A DNA stretch of 64,000 nt from Ryuthela nishihirai. Taxonomy: Eukaryota; Arthropoda; Arachnida; Araneae; Heptathelidae. The position numbers were made by a program, and so were the translations under genes. The stretch covers positions 22,604,001 to 22,668,000 of the forward strand of contig JAWZYU010000004.1 in assembly GCA_038380435.1 (NCBI GenBank), in the 5' to 3' direction. This document shows positions 36,307 to 47,484 of this stretch, one piece after another. The notes under the pieces are model-generated. The model did not search any database, was not told the DNA's origin, and was given only the letters and a program-made list of their open reading frames with translations. Numbering within the stretch: the stretch's first letter is position 1; each line of letters opens with the position of its first letter.

Positions 36307-39030
36307 TATGGTAGCTAGGTAGTCACTGGAAAGAAGAAAAACTTCTGAAGGAAAGCTATACACCAATCTCCTGTAATAATGCATACAACTGGCCAGGCTT
36401 AGCACCTAATGTCCGACCCTGCCTTCTCGTGGTGCAGGCCATTAGTGCCTTTCGAAAGAAACACTCTCTTGTGGAAGGGGAAGGCTGCCAGATTTCTGGC
36501 CTACTGAGTTGGAAAATAATGACCACTTTTCTTTTTTTTCTACCCTGCTGAGGAGTGTCAACCACACAGGGTATTGGTGCTGTATAAACCTACTGGACTG
36601 GAATAAGGCTCTGAGCTTGATTATGGTTCCTGAATTTGCTGCACTGGTGGGCTTCTGTGTGTTTTCTTTTCGTTTGTGGGTTGATAGTTCCTAGTGAATA
36701 GATTCACGGGATATGTTTTATCAGCTAGTGGATAATCCTGAGCAGAGATCATCACAGGCACCTGAAATCTTGCTTCTGTGGCATCGACATCGTCAAATTC
36801 TACATTGAAGGAAGTCTTCGAGTGTAGATATCATCAGCCTTTAGAGGTGGGGGAACAGGTCTTTGTCCCATGCCCATGATTAGGAGGCTGTTTGATATTA
36901 TTGGCATTCCCTCTCCCAACAAACATAGTTTCTTTAAACATCCCACTAATCGTTTTCTCTCCATAGGTAGTTGGCATAGAGATTATTTCTCTGCATAGAG
37001 ATTATTTCCTTTATGTCCTCACCCAAGAATTACACCATTATAATTTAGATATTCTCAGCTTGCAAGAGACCAGATGGACAGATAAAGGTCAGATTCTTAA
37101 AAATAATCTAAATATATCTTTTCAGGAAGGGAATATAATAAGCATCTCCAAGGCGTTAGACCTTCTTTTGAGCATTCACCCTAGTAATGCTCTTCTAGGA
37201 TATGAGTGCATTAATCAAAGATTTGAATGTTATCTGCTGTTATGTCCCCACTTATGATGCTAATGAGGATGAGAAGGATAGGTTTTACGGACATCAGGAT
37301 ATTTTGAATTCTGTCAAGAAAGGATATACCCTTGTTCTAGATGACTTCAATGCCAAAGTTAATACTGACTCTGACCTTTGGGGAGGGGGTTTGTCTGTTT
37401 TTCTCATTAGTTTGGTTATTGATTAAGCAATGCAAAATTCACTGCAAGGGAAAGATTTTGGCCTTAAATGGGCTGGAGATACGAAAATTTCTGATATAGA
37501 TTATGCTTATGATTTAGCCCTTTTGGCAAATGATGTTGATGAGATGAACTCTTTCATTAGAGCTGTTTATGATACTGGTAGTAGAGTAGGTTTGGTTATA
37601 AACAGGGAGAAAACTAAAGTGATGAAAATTGATCAGGCAGGCTGTGATTCAGTTAATCTGAATGATTGCAGCCTTGAGCAGGTGTCACAGTTTAATTATC
37701 TTGGGAGCTATGTAACAGATACTGGTGATGTGCAGTGTGAGATTAACAGATGGATAGGGATTGCTGCCAGGACTTTTAAGAATCTATGGAGAGTGTGGAG
37801 AAATAGGTGTATACACCTAAAGACTAAAATTAGACTTATAATAGTTTGGTTCTTTCTAGGGTTAGTTATGGTAGTGAAACTTGGACACTTTGTAAACAAG
37901 ATAACAGGAAACTAGATGCTTTTGATTCTAGATGCTTACACAGTATCTTGGGCATTAGGTGGTTCAACTTTGTAACTAATGATGAGGTTAGGCAAAAGAG
38001 TCGGCAACCTCCTTGTAACGCTCCAAAGAAATGAAATACTTTTAAAGTTTAGACCCTTTGTCTGATCCAATTATTTTTATGCTCTGGATAGCTGAGTCAG
38101 ACGCCAGGCAATAATTGACAAATTGCCAAAAATAAAGTTTAATTAGGGTTCGAAATACCAGCTAGCGTTAATGAGTAAGAATTCAAAAATATTAAATGAT
38201 TGTCAAAATTTTATGTTAATGCTAATCAAAACAAACTAACGTTGCTCAAGAGAAAAAAGAAATTAGTAAAGATTCAAAAGGTTTAAATAACAAACAATTT
38301 ATTTCCAAAAATCACTCACCAAAACTTCAATAAAGAAGGTACTACATCGTCATCAAACATCTTCAACAAACTCCAAACTAAAACTGATCTCTAAACTGTG
38401 CTGTGCTCTACTACTTTTTCAACTATACTATTTTCTGTGCTACTATGACAGGTCACCAGGTTATAACAAGAGGTACAAAGCCTACATGTGTCATGTTGCA
38501 TGCCGGGAAAGACATTTGCATAAATTGACGAGCGGCGCAAGCTATGATGCAAGAGTGGGTGTGTCCTTGTACATGCGCATTAGCGGGTGACAATCAAAAG
38601 TTTGGAGTTGTGTATGTGCAACTCCTAACTTTTGGAAATGAGCGCTGTGATGACAAAAAGGAAATAAAAATCCCCAAAATGATAAATATAATGTAAATTA
38701 AACAAAACTGGTTAAGGTAAAGTAAAAGTGAATGAGGGGGCATCACATCCTTTAAGAAGCATATTGTGCAGAGAGAGACTCCATTGGTTTGGCCATGTTG
38801 CCTGTATGGATAATTATAGATTGGTGAATAGGGCTATGAACAGTGTGCCTAAAGGCCTCAGAAAGAGTGGGAGACCTAGGATGCAGTGGGCAGAAAATGT
38901 CAAACAGGACCTTGTTAGAATTGTTGTACAGTGGCCAGATGTAGCTCAGAACAGATATGTTTGGAGAACTAAATTGCACGGTCTGATTGGACCTCTGTAG
39001 CCCATGGCTGCTTGAGAATGATGATGATGT
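36307..39030 (+). mobile_element. RTE-like LINE, copy RTE-6, internally deleted, split by solo LTR 2
   Basis: A 5' leader from ATGGTAGCTAGGTAGTCACT, an endonuclease part (37060-37426 with GDAN... decayed to LVLDDFNAKVNTDSDLWGG), then a direct jump at about 37392 to TTGTCTGTTTTTCTC, skipping the endonuclease C-terminus and half of the reverse transcriptase. 37430-37915 reads DFGLKWAGDTKISDIDYAYD (YAYD instead of YADD) and QFNYLGSYVTDTGDVQCEIN. After the LTR, 38752-39000 carries WFGHVACMDNYRLVNRAMNS and a GATGATGATG tail. Confidence 0.85.
38014..38747. mobile_element. Solo LTR, copy 2
   Basis: 734 bases, TGTAACGCTCC... to ...GGGGGCATCACA, the reverse complement of the LTR at 1331-2090. TCCT is duplicated at 38010-38013 and 38748-38751. 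Deleting one copy restores the RTE motif CAACCTCCTTTAAG. AATAAA occurs twice (near 38130 and 38662), which is compatible with either orientation only as a hint. Confidence 0.9.
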
Positions 39031-39031
39031 A

Positions 39032-41350
39032 AAAATGCACACGAATAGAAAAGCTATTTCTGAAAAATATTTTTTTTTGGTTTCATGTAAATATTTCTCT
39101 TATTTTTTAATTTTTTTTCTTGGTACCATACTTTGAGAAAATTCCAGGCTTTTTAAGCCAATTGTGCTGAGTCAGATAAACAAGTCAACTTCAGAATTGT
39201 TTTAAAAATAACCAATCAACTGAAATATGTCATGTTAAATACCAAATTAAACAGAATTTAATTATGAATTTTATGAAAATAAATAACATAAACAAATTTA
39301 CAAGGATATTGATTTTAATAAGCCTTTTTCAATGTGATATAGTGAAAAGAAGATTGCACTATAAATTAAGGCTTCATTTTTAAAAACCTGAAGAATAAAA
39401 ATAGTTAAATTATATATTAATCAAAAGAAAATTTCCTCCTGAATAAGGTAATATTCAACTTGAAATATGATTTTTATTTCTTTTAACGATTCTTTCCAAC
39501 TGATCTAAGGGACCTGGGTTTGACCCCCAGGTAAGGCATGGCTCTTTGTGTCGTTTTTCTGCTGAGGGCCTACCATCCTCTCTGACCTCTGTGGCAAGCA
39601 GCTGCTTGAGGGGGTATTTATTTTTATTATTATTATTATTTATTTATCGTATATTTTAAACATGTCCAGTGTTATATAACATGACTTGGACTTCTCACAT
39701 TCATGGGATTTTCTGAACTAGTTATGAAATCGAAAAAAACTTCCTTGGCTGCTTTTTTTTGCTAAACGTTATGAATTTTTTCTTTGGGTGTTGAAGTTTG
39801 GCGACGTTGGCAAAGTACAGAAAGGTTTGCGCACCAAAGCAAAAAAAAAAATCAAACGGAGTTACATTGTCTATATGGCACCGCCAAGGTACTGAGGCGT
39901 GGGGGGGGGGGGCTTTAAACTCATTCAATATAAACATAAATACTCATAATTTTTAAAAAATGATATTTTTCTAGAGGGGAGGGGGAGTGGAACTTTCACT
40001 GTCAATTTAGCTGAGGGGACACTTTCCAAAATTGCCCTCCCACATAACGACTGATTTCTATAGCAAGGAAGTCTATTTTGCTTCTGTATTCACATTCATT
40101 TTCAGAAAACAGTACAAGCTCAAAGTTTTTACTAAAAAATCAAAAAATAATAAAAGAAAAATTATATATAACTTAATGGAATGATAAATAAAATATCCTC
40201 AACAACTTTTAAGTCGACTCCGATCTATTATAACTTGGAAAGATCAATAAATCAGCCAATTGAAAGATCGCTAACTAACGGAAATAAATCTACAGAAATT
40301 AATTTGTTTCCATATCCAATACCTCATTTATTTTCAGAAAATGATATCAGATCAAAGTTTTACTGGAAAAGTAATAAATAATATAATGAAAATCAACATA
40401 TTGCCTAATGCGATGTTAAAATGCCCACAGCAACAAGTTGTAGGCCGGCCGTATGATATAGCATAACTATGAAAAATCAATACTTATCAATTGGCCAAAA
40501 GATCGCTAATTTTCGAAAATAAATTTACTGAAACGAAAGCTAAGGTTTAAATATAAAAAAAGTAAATACTAACTTTACAAAGGATATCCAATATGCTGGA
40601 CCAAAACAATATGGGAGCCGCTTATAGCACATGGAACAGAGATAATGTGTCAGCCCTCTGCCTCTTGTTTGCCTCAATGAGCCATACATTATTAAGTACA
40701 GCTGCAATCAGAATTTTAAAGAATGATGTGTTTACTTCTAGTTTCGATTTTAAGAGTGGAAAAGATGCATAAATGTTGGGAAAAATGATAAAATAATTTG
40801 GGAATACTGAAATAGGTTTATGACAGAAAAGGGTGCGAAACAGAAAAAAAAATTGCAGAATGTACTTTGCAATTACATCCAAAATCTACCGTTTTTAAAA
40901 ATAGCAATTTTTTTGCTAATTTTTAGATTTTCCAAAATTTAAGGAAAAATTTGTTGATAATAGTTCAAATCAAACTTGTGAGCTTAATCAGAAGGTTGCT
41001 TCAGCATATAGGAATGTTAATAAGCAAATCGGCAATACAATTTAGTGCTTCTAAGAAATGGCAATCAGATGGCTTTATAAAATTATTTATAATGTAGTTT
41101 AATAAAATATGCATCAAATTAAAAAAAACTTACTTTTGAAGCTTGAATTATGTATTTTTATAATATATATATGTAAGGAAAAATAACGGCAATTTTTATT
41201 TTTAAAAATCGTTTTTTTTTTGTCATCCTCTCAGATCTTCTCAAGCAGTTGCTCAGGTATTTTTTTATTTACTAAAAACATATACCTATGCACTTGGCCT
41301 CTCATTTTGGATTCTGCAAACGTATACAGATGGCGTGGACATGGAAGGGT
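39032..41350 (+). mobile_element. Dispersed repeat X, copy X2 (longest plus copy)
   Basis: Follows the RTE-6 tail at once. Landmarks: CTTGGTACCATACTTTGAGA (39119), AAATACCAAATTAAACAGAA, TTGTTGATAATAGTTCAAAT (40950), CCTCTCATTTTGGATTCTGC (41300) and the edge ...GACATGGAAGGGTTAAAAAG. The last edge resembles a piggyBac end (GGG next to TTAA), but no partner end is visible. Interrupted by a SINE-B. Shares sequence with X1 (inverted), X3 and X4. Confidence 0.75.
39499..39655 (+). mobile_element. SINE-B, plus, 5'-truncated, inside X2
   Basis: Starts at CTGATCTAAGGGACCTGGGT inside the tRNA-like head, so box A is lost. Box B is degraded to GGTTTGACCCC. Body TTTTTCTGCTGAGGGCC and end GCAGCTGCTTGAGGGGGTAT are present. 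X1 and X3 lack it at this site. Confidence 0.82.
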
Positions 41351-41791
41351 TAAAAAGAATAATAAAAATCACTGTACATATACTGCTATAACATTGAAAG
41401 AGTTAATGTATCAGGTAAGTTTTTTTTGCTCAAAATTGTTACTTTCTGCTATTTGCTGTAATTTCAAAACAAATTTTAGCTACTAGCACATTATTCTTTA
41501 CTTTGTGTAAAAGACTGAAGAATTTTATGATTAATAGAACATAACCTTAGCTTATACATCATAAATTTTGATTCAACAGGTATTTTTAATTCTATTTGAA
41601 TGTTTAAAATCTAAATAAAATTTCCAATAAATAATATATATATTTAATATAAAAAATCTCAAACATGGAAAATTGATATGTATCAAACTTTTATCTTGCA
41701 AGGGGATAAAATTCAAGACTTTTGAACTCCTCTTATGTTCATCTAGAATTTGATTTAAACCCATTGCTAAAATGTAAAAGGAAGTACTTAC
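41351..41791. other. ORC4 intron next to the 86-base exon
   Basis: AT-rich unique sequence with no transposon recognised. It starts the 29.5-kb intron in gene direction (donor GTAAGTAC at 41791-41784). Confidence 0.5.
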
Positions 41792-41877
41792 AAAAACTTT
41801 GTCACCAACAATATTTTCTAGTTTAAGCTGTCTAGCAATATCCTTCAGTGCACTATGGTCATCTGTATGTATTAATC
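41792..41877 (-). CDS. ORC4: ORC4, 86-base exon
   Basis: The acceptor is a T-run then GATAG, first exon base 41877. Two bases complete a split codon (Gly in human ORC4). Then 28 codons: LIHTDDHSALKDIARQLKLE followed by NIVGDKVF. Human ORC4 reads [20 protein letters not shown] then NVVGDKVF at this point, a clear match with conservative changes. The donor GTAAGTAC follows the last Phe codon (last base 41792), phase 0, matching the start of the 49-base exon at 12246. The segment lies between Walker A and Walker B of the AAA+ domain. The preceding exon, which should hold the P-loop GPRGSGKT, was not found up to 64000. Confidence 0.95.
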
Positions 41878-42764
41878 CTATCAAAAAAAAAAAGGAAAAT
41901 AATATATTTACTGAAATACCAATACAGCAGAACATCATTTATATAAAAAAATATTTAATACATGATTATGCTGTTTAAAAAGTAAGAAGCTCCTGAGCTA
42001 CTATCTCACATTACACTTAAGACTATAACATATAGTCAAGGTTTACACTGTTAAACATGGTAAATTCTAACTTAAGGGACTTTTCAGCATTAAAAAATAC
42101 CCAGGTAAGGATGGAACAAATTACCATTGCATAGATATCTTTGCAAAATTTAATAATTTTAACATCATTTATAATTTTTTTGTCATATATCTTTTGTCAA
42201 TTACATAAAGATTATCATCTAACATAGTTCTCACAGCTTTCAAAGTTATTTTATTTCTGTCATGAGTAAATCAATTATATAAATATATTTCAAATTTATA
42301 GGTTATATCATAGGGGAAAAATAGAGATTTTGCTCTAAAAGATACTGATTTCATTGTTCCATGAAAGTAGTACCATCTTTCTACTTGTGGCAGTATTCCT
42401 GCCACGTCTGGTTCTTTCAGTCTAGTCCAGGCAAAATAATAGTAGCAAGAAACTGTCATCTCTTATCACAACTGTCTGGCTGAGGGAAATTAAGGTCACA
42501 CTAATCAGTACAGGCCAAAGCGAATATCTAGCTTATTTGTAGGAATACTGAACTGGGTGACATTTCCAAGAAACACTTGAGCAGCAACCTTCAAGGTGTC
42601 AAGGGGCTGTATTCTCGCAAACCAGAACACAATTTCCTTGTCTGCTATGCAATGTTTTGTAGTCCCAGAATTTTTGTTTTATCATGTATAGATGTATGTG
42701 TGCATGTGCTTCATGCAACAGACACTTAAAACTTCAATGGCATCTCACACATGAAAAAGAAGTT
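41878..42764. other. ORC4 intron, unique AT-rich sequence
   Basis: No exon, SINE or LINE recognised. A 62-codon minus frame at 42271-42459 matches no ORC4 segment. Confidence 0.5.
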
Positions 42765-43168
42765 GGGGTGGGTGTTGGGGAAGTCAGTAGGGGCCAGCTC
42801 ATGATTTTCAGTTCCAAAGTTTGAGTTCCAAGTGTGGCAATGTTGAGATTTATCTCTGCTAAAAACCCATTCTGTCTTTGTTAGAAAGGGAAAACTAATG
42901 GGCTTGGAGAGACCATCCTTCAAATAGGATGTAAATCGGTGGTCCTGGATGAGGGATTAGATGAGGGATTAAAGAACATGAAGGACCTGTGCACATTAAA
43001 GAACGTGATGGATGGCCTTGACAGGAGGCATGTCAATAACCACTAACTACAGTATATATATAACTATATAATAATATTTCTGTCTCCTAACAGCTGTCCA
43101 GTAGGACCTGGCCATTAAGCCCACTGTGTGCAAAAAAGGGCTGCTCAGAGATAAAACAACCCAACCCA
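42765..43168 (+). mobile_element. SINE-A, plus, old copy with an AT-rich insertion
   Basis: Diverged head (GGGTGTTGGGGAAGTCAGTA; box B TTTGAGTTCC), body with CACATTAAAGAACGTGATGG, and the family tail ATAAAACAACCCAACCC. About 45 bases of AT-rich sequence (ACTACAGTATATATATAAC) are inserted before CTGTCTCCTAACAGC. A short GAAAAAG repeat flanks both ends. Confidence 0.8.
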
Positions 43169-43277
43169 GAAAAAGTCTTTGTGTTAAAGAATATATTAAT
43201 CCTTTCCTGATCACATTAAGAAAATACTGAAAAAAAAATTTTCTTGGATAAATCATTATTAGAGACGTGATGTTACA
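42936..43277 (+). repeat. Left member of a long direct repeat flanking RTE-7
   Basis: From TCGGTGGTCCTGG to GATGTTACA: the second half of the SINE-A plus about 105 bases of following sequence. The partner is at 46963-47278. Confidence 0.9.
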
Positions 43278-46200
43278 GGCTTGTAAATGGTAGCTAGGCG
43301 TAAACTGGAAGGAGAGCTGTGTACCAATCCCCAGTGATGATGCACAGAACCGACCAGGTCTAGCACCTAATGTCCGACCCCACCTTCTCGTGGTGCTGGC
43401 CGTTAGTACCTTTCAAAAGAGATATTCTCTTTTGGAAGGGAACGGAAGGGGAGGGCTGCCAGTTCAGTATGGCCTGCTGATCTGATCATCTATGGCCACT
43501 TTTTTATTTTTTTTCAACCCTGCTGAGGAGTGGTCAACTTCACAGGGTCCTGGTGCTGACCATTTATACCTACTAGACTGGACTTGTTTATGGATTTGAG
43601 CTTGATTATGGATCCTGGACTTGCTGCACTGGTGGGCCTCTGTTGAGGGAGAATCTGCCGCTGTGTTTTCTGTTTGCTTCTGGGTTGCCAGCTCTAAGTG
43701 AACAGAGGCATGGGATACCTTATATCAGCTGGTGGATAATCCTAATCAGAGGCCATCGCAGGTACCTGAACCTTACTTAGCTAGTTGGGCATCGTCAAGC
43801 CTAAACTGGAGTAATGTGTCTCAGGCAGGCCATATGGTTCTTGAAAAAGTCCACTTGAAAAGGTGGTGCCTGAAGTTCCTACCAGCATCGGTGACTTCAG
43901 CCTTTAGCGGAGGAGGAACAGGTCTTTGCCCCATGCCTGCGATCAGGGGGCTGTTTGATATTGTTGGCCCTACAAATCTCAATAAACCTAATTTCTTTAA
44001 AAATCCTACTAATCATTTTCTCTCTGCAGGAACGTGGAACGTGAGGACATTACATAGAGATTATTCTCTTGATGTCCTCATGCAGGAATTCTAGTGCTAT
44101 AACCTAGATATTCTAGGCTTGCAAGAGACCAGATGGACAGGTAAAGGTGAGATACTTAAAAATAACTTTAAATTTCTCTTTACAGGGAGGGAGGATGGAA
44201 AGCATCACCAAGGCGTGGGTCTGCTGCTCAGCAGACATGCTAGTGATGCTCTTCTAGGATATGAGTGCATTAATGAAAGGTTTCTTACAGCAAAATTTCA
44301 GACAAGCATTAAAGACTTGAATGTTATCTGCTGTTATGCCCCCACTGAGGATTCTGATGAGGATGAGAAGGATAGGTTTTACAGACAACTTCAGGATATT
44401 TTGAATTCTGTCAAGAAATGAGATATTACCCTTGTTCTTGGTGACTTCAATGCCAAAGTTGGTACCGACTCTGACCTTTGGGGAGGAGTAATAGGCCCTT
44501 TTGGTATTGGTAGCTGCAATGGCAATGGGCAACCTCTCCTACAGGTAAGTAAACTAAATGGTTTCAGAATAACTAACACATATTACAAACACCGCGACAT
44601 ACATAAACACACATGGGTTTCACCTGATGGGCTGCATAAGAATATGATTGATTATATATTAATTAACAGCAAATGGGCTAGTTCTGTTAGAAATACCAGG
44701 GCATATAGGGGAGCTGAAATTGGATCTGACCATTACCTTGTTAAAAGTGTCTTGCAACTTAAACTTAAAAAGTGTTGTGCTAGGGTTAAAAAATTTACCT
44801 TTAATACTGAAGCTCTGAAAGACCCAGTTATAGCTAAAGCTTACCATGATAGGTTACTTAGTCATTATGACAGTCATGGTTTGCTTAATACTGAAGTTGA
44901 GGAAGAATGGGGCCATTTTAAACAGGCTTTTTTGGAAACTAACAGTACTCTTTTAGGGAAAAAGGAGTAGAGGAGGCAGAATTATTTAAGTGATAAGGCA
45001 CTTGAGCTTATTTCAGAAAGAAGGAACTGCAGGAATGTCCTTAATCAGTACCCTACTAGTCCTAATAGAAAGCATTACAAAGAACTTAATAAACGTGTGA
45101 AGGGTCAGTTAGCTTCTGATAAGAATCTTTGGCTTGATGGCCTTGCTGACAAAGCTGAGGAAGCAGTTAGACAGCACAACAGCAGAGAGCTGTACCAGAT
45201 AGTTAATGTTTTGTGTGGTAGAAAACGAACAGGTATACAGGGATTGAAGGATAAACAAGGCAAGGTTATAGAAGGTGAGGATTCTGTCATGGCTAGGTGG
45301 GCTGAGCATTTCAGTGATGTTCTAAACAATGTGGTTAGTTCTACTCCCATTGTTTGCAATGATGATAGATGCATTGTTGGCTTTAATGTTGGCCCTATAA
45401 CATAATCTGAAGTTAGTTTGGCTATTTCTAAACTTAAACTTCATAAATCCCCAGGGGTTGATGAAATTACTACGGAAATGCTTAGAGCTGGGAATGTTTC
45501 AGTTACCATTTGGATGACTGAAATTTTGAATAACTTTTATGATAAAGGCATGGTTCCTAAAGATTTTACCAGAGCTATTATTATCCCTATTTTCAAAAAA
45601 GGTGATCGCAGTTCTTGTGATAACTATAGGGGTATCAGCCTACTCTCCGTTCCAGGTAAAGTTCTTTCCATGATTGTGCTTAATAGAATTAAGAATCTGG
45701 TTGACAGGCAATTGCGTGATGAACAATGTGGATTCAGAAGTGGTAGGGAATGTGTAGATCAGATATTTTCACTTAGGCAGATTCTTGAGAAATGTTTAGA
45801 GTTTCAGAAACCTTTGGTTGCTAGCTTTGTTGATTTCAAAAAGGCTTTCGACTCTGTTGATCGTCATAATTTGTGGTTGATTGTGAGATCATATGGTATA
45901 CCAGACAAGTTAGTTAACATAATGAAAGCTCTCTATAATAACACTGAGTCATGTGTGAGAGTTGGTACGTCTTGTAGCAATTGGTTTAGCATTACTTCTG
46001 GTGTTCGACAAGGGTGCATTTTGTCTCCTTTTCTCTTTAGTTTGGTTGTTGATTATGTTATGCGAAATTCACTTCAAGGGAAAGATGGCCTTAAATGGGC
46101 TGGAGATACGAAAATTTCTGATTTAGATTATGCTGATGATTTAACCCTTTTGGCAAATGATGTTGATGAGATGAACTCTTTCATTCGAACTGTTGATGAG

Positions 46201-46936
46201 ACTGGTAGTACAGTAGGTTTGGTTATAAACAGAGAGAAAACTAAAGTGATGAAAATTGGTCAGGCAGGTTGTGATTCAGTTAATCTGAATGGTTGCAGTC
46301 TTGAGCAGGTGTCACAGTTTAATTACCTTGGGAGCTGCGTAACTGATACTGGTGATGTGCAGCATGAGATTAACAGACGAATAGGTATTGCTGCCGGGAC
46401 TTTTAAGAATCTATGGAGATTGTGGAGAAATAGGCGTATACACCTTAAGACTAAAATTAGACTGTATAATAGTTTGGTTCTTTCTAGGGTTAGTTATGGT
46501 AGTGAAACTTGGACGCTGTGTAAACAAGATAACAAGAAACTAGATGCTTTTGATTCTAGATGCTTACGCAGTATCTTGGGTATTAGGTGGTTTAACTTTG
46601 TAACTAATGATGAGGTTAGGCAAAGGAGTCTGCAACCTCCTTTAAGCAGCATATTGTGCAGAGAGAGACTCCGCTGGTTTGGCCATGTTGCCCGTATGGA
46701 TAGTTATAGATTGGCGAATAAGGTTATGAACAGTGTGCCTAGAGGCCTCAGAAGGAGGGGGAGACCTAGGATGCGGTGGGCAGACAATGTCAAACAGGAC
46801 CTTGTTAGAATTGGTGTACAGTGGCCGGATGCAGCAGATGTAGCTCAGGACAGATATGCTTGGAGAATTAAACTGCGCGGTCTGGTTGGACCTCCGTAGC
46901 CTATGGCTGCTTGATGACGATGACGATGATGATGAT
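43278..46936 (+). mobile_element. RTE-like LINE, copy RTE-7, full length
   Basis: A 3659-base element, the best preserved in the window and the reference for the others. The 5' leader starts TTGTAAATGGTAGCTAGGCG, one frame covers 43732-46899, the 3' UTR is about 35 bases and the tail is (GAT)n. The very short 3' UTR with a trinucleotide tail and the APE endonuclease plus reverse transcriptase without RNase H point to the RTE clade. GATGTTACA stands on both sides (43269-43277 and 46937-46945), a plausible 5-9-base target duplication that overlaps the tail. Confidence 0.9.
43732..46899 (+). pseudogene. RTE-7 polyprotein: APE endonuclease and reverse transcriptase, four stops, no frameshift
   Basis: One continuous frame. 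The start MDNPNQRPSQVP recurs as MDNPDQRPSQVP in RTE-10, which supports this ATG. Endonuclease: GTWNVRTLHRDYSLDV, LQETRWTGKGEI, CCYAPTEDSDEDEKDRF, LVLGDFNAKVG, a TWVSPDG-NMIDYILI segment, GSDHYLVKS. Reverse transcriptase (493 residues open from 45418): AIIIPIFKKGDRSSCDNYRG, EQCGFRSGRECVDQIFSL, VDFKKAFDSVDRHN, GVRQGCILSPFLFSL and the catalytic LDYADDLTLLA. The C-terminus has RLRWFGHVARMDSYR and a basic RRRGRPRMRW stretch. In-frame stops at 44092, 44419, 44968 and 45403 inactivate it. The live ancestor nicked DNA and primed reverse transcription at the nick. Confidence 0.9.
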
Positions 46937-46962
46937 GATGTTACAATTTATTATTTTGTAGG

Positions 46963-47278
46963 TCGGTGGTCCTGGGTGCAGAAGGGCCTGTGCACATTAA
47001 AGAACGTGATGGATGGCCTTGACAGGAGGCATGTCAATAACCACTAACTACAATATATATATAACTATATAATAATATTTCTGTCTCCTAACAGCTGTCC
47101 AGTAGGACCTGGCCATTAAGCCCACTGTGTGCAAAAAAGGGCTGCTCAGAGATAAAACAACCCAACCCAGAAAAAGTCTGTGTTAAAGAATATATTAATC
47201 CTTTCCTGACCACATTAAGAAAATACTGAAAAAAAATTTTTCTTGAATAAATCATTATTAGAGACATGTGATGTTACA
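46963..47278 (+). repeat. Right member of the long direct repeat flanking RTE-7
   Basis: Matches 42936-43277 at roughly 95 percent outside a 26-base gap after TCCTGG. It is preceded by GATGTTACAATTTATTATTT, a near copy of the sequence that follows it (GATGTTACAATTTATTACTT). Confidence 0.9.
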
Positions 47279-47484
47279 ATTTATTACTTTATGGATAACT
47301 GAAAAATAGCCTTGATAAGGCTAATGGCCTTATTTATTCATTAGCCTTATCAAATTCATTAACCTTATCAAGTCATACTGCATGTGTAATGAACAGAATC
47401 TTATACACGAAAATTCTCAATACAGTTTCTTTCTAGCACCTATCATAATGTGATTTAGCATTTCTTGCATCTTCTAGCATATTC

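Noticed and set aside
41340..41360. Repeat X as a proven piggyBac element
   Set aside because: Only one edge (AAGGGTTAA) fits; the opposite edge and a TTAA duplication are not demonstrated.
43278..46936. Active RTE element
   Set aside because: Four in-frame stops interrupt the ORF, although there is no frameshift.
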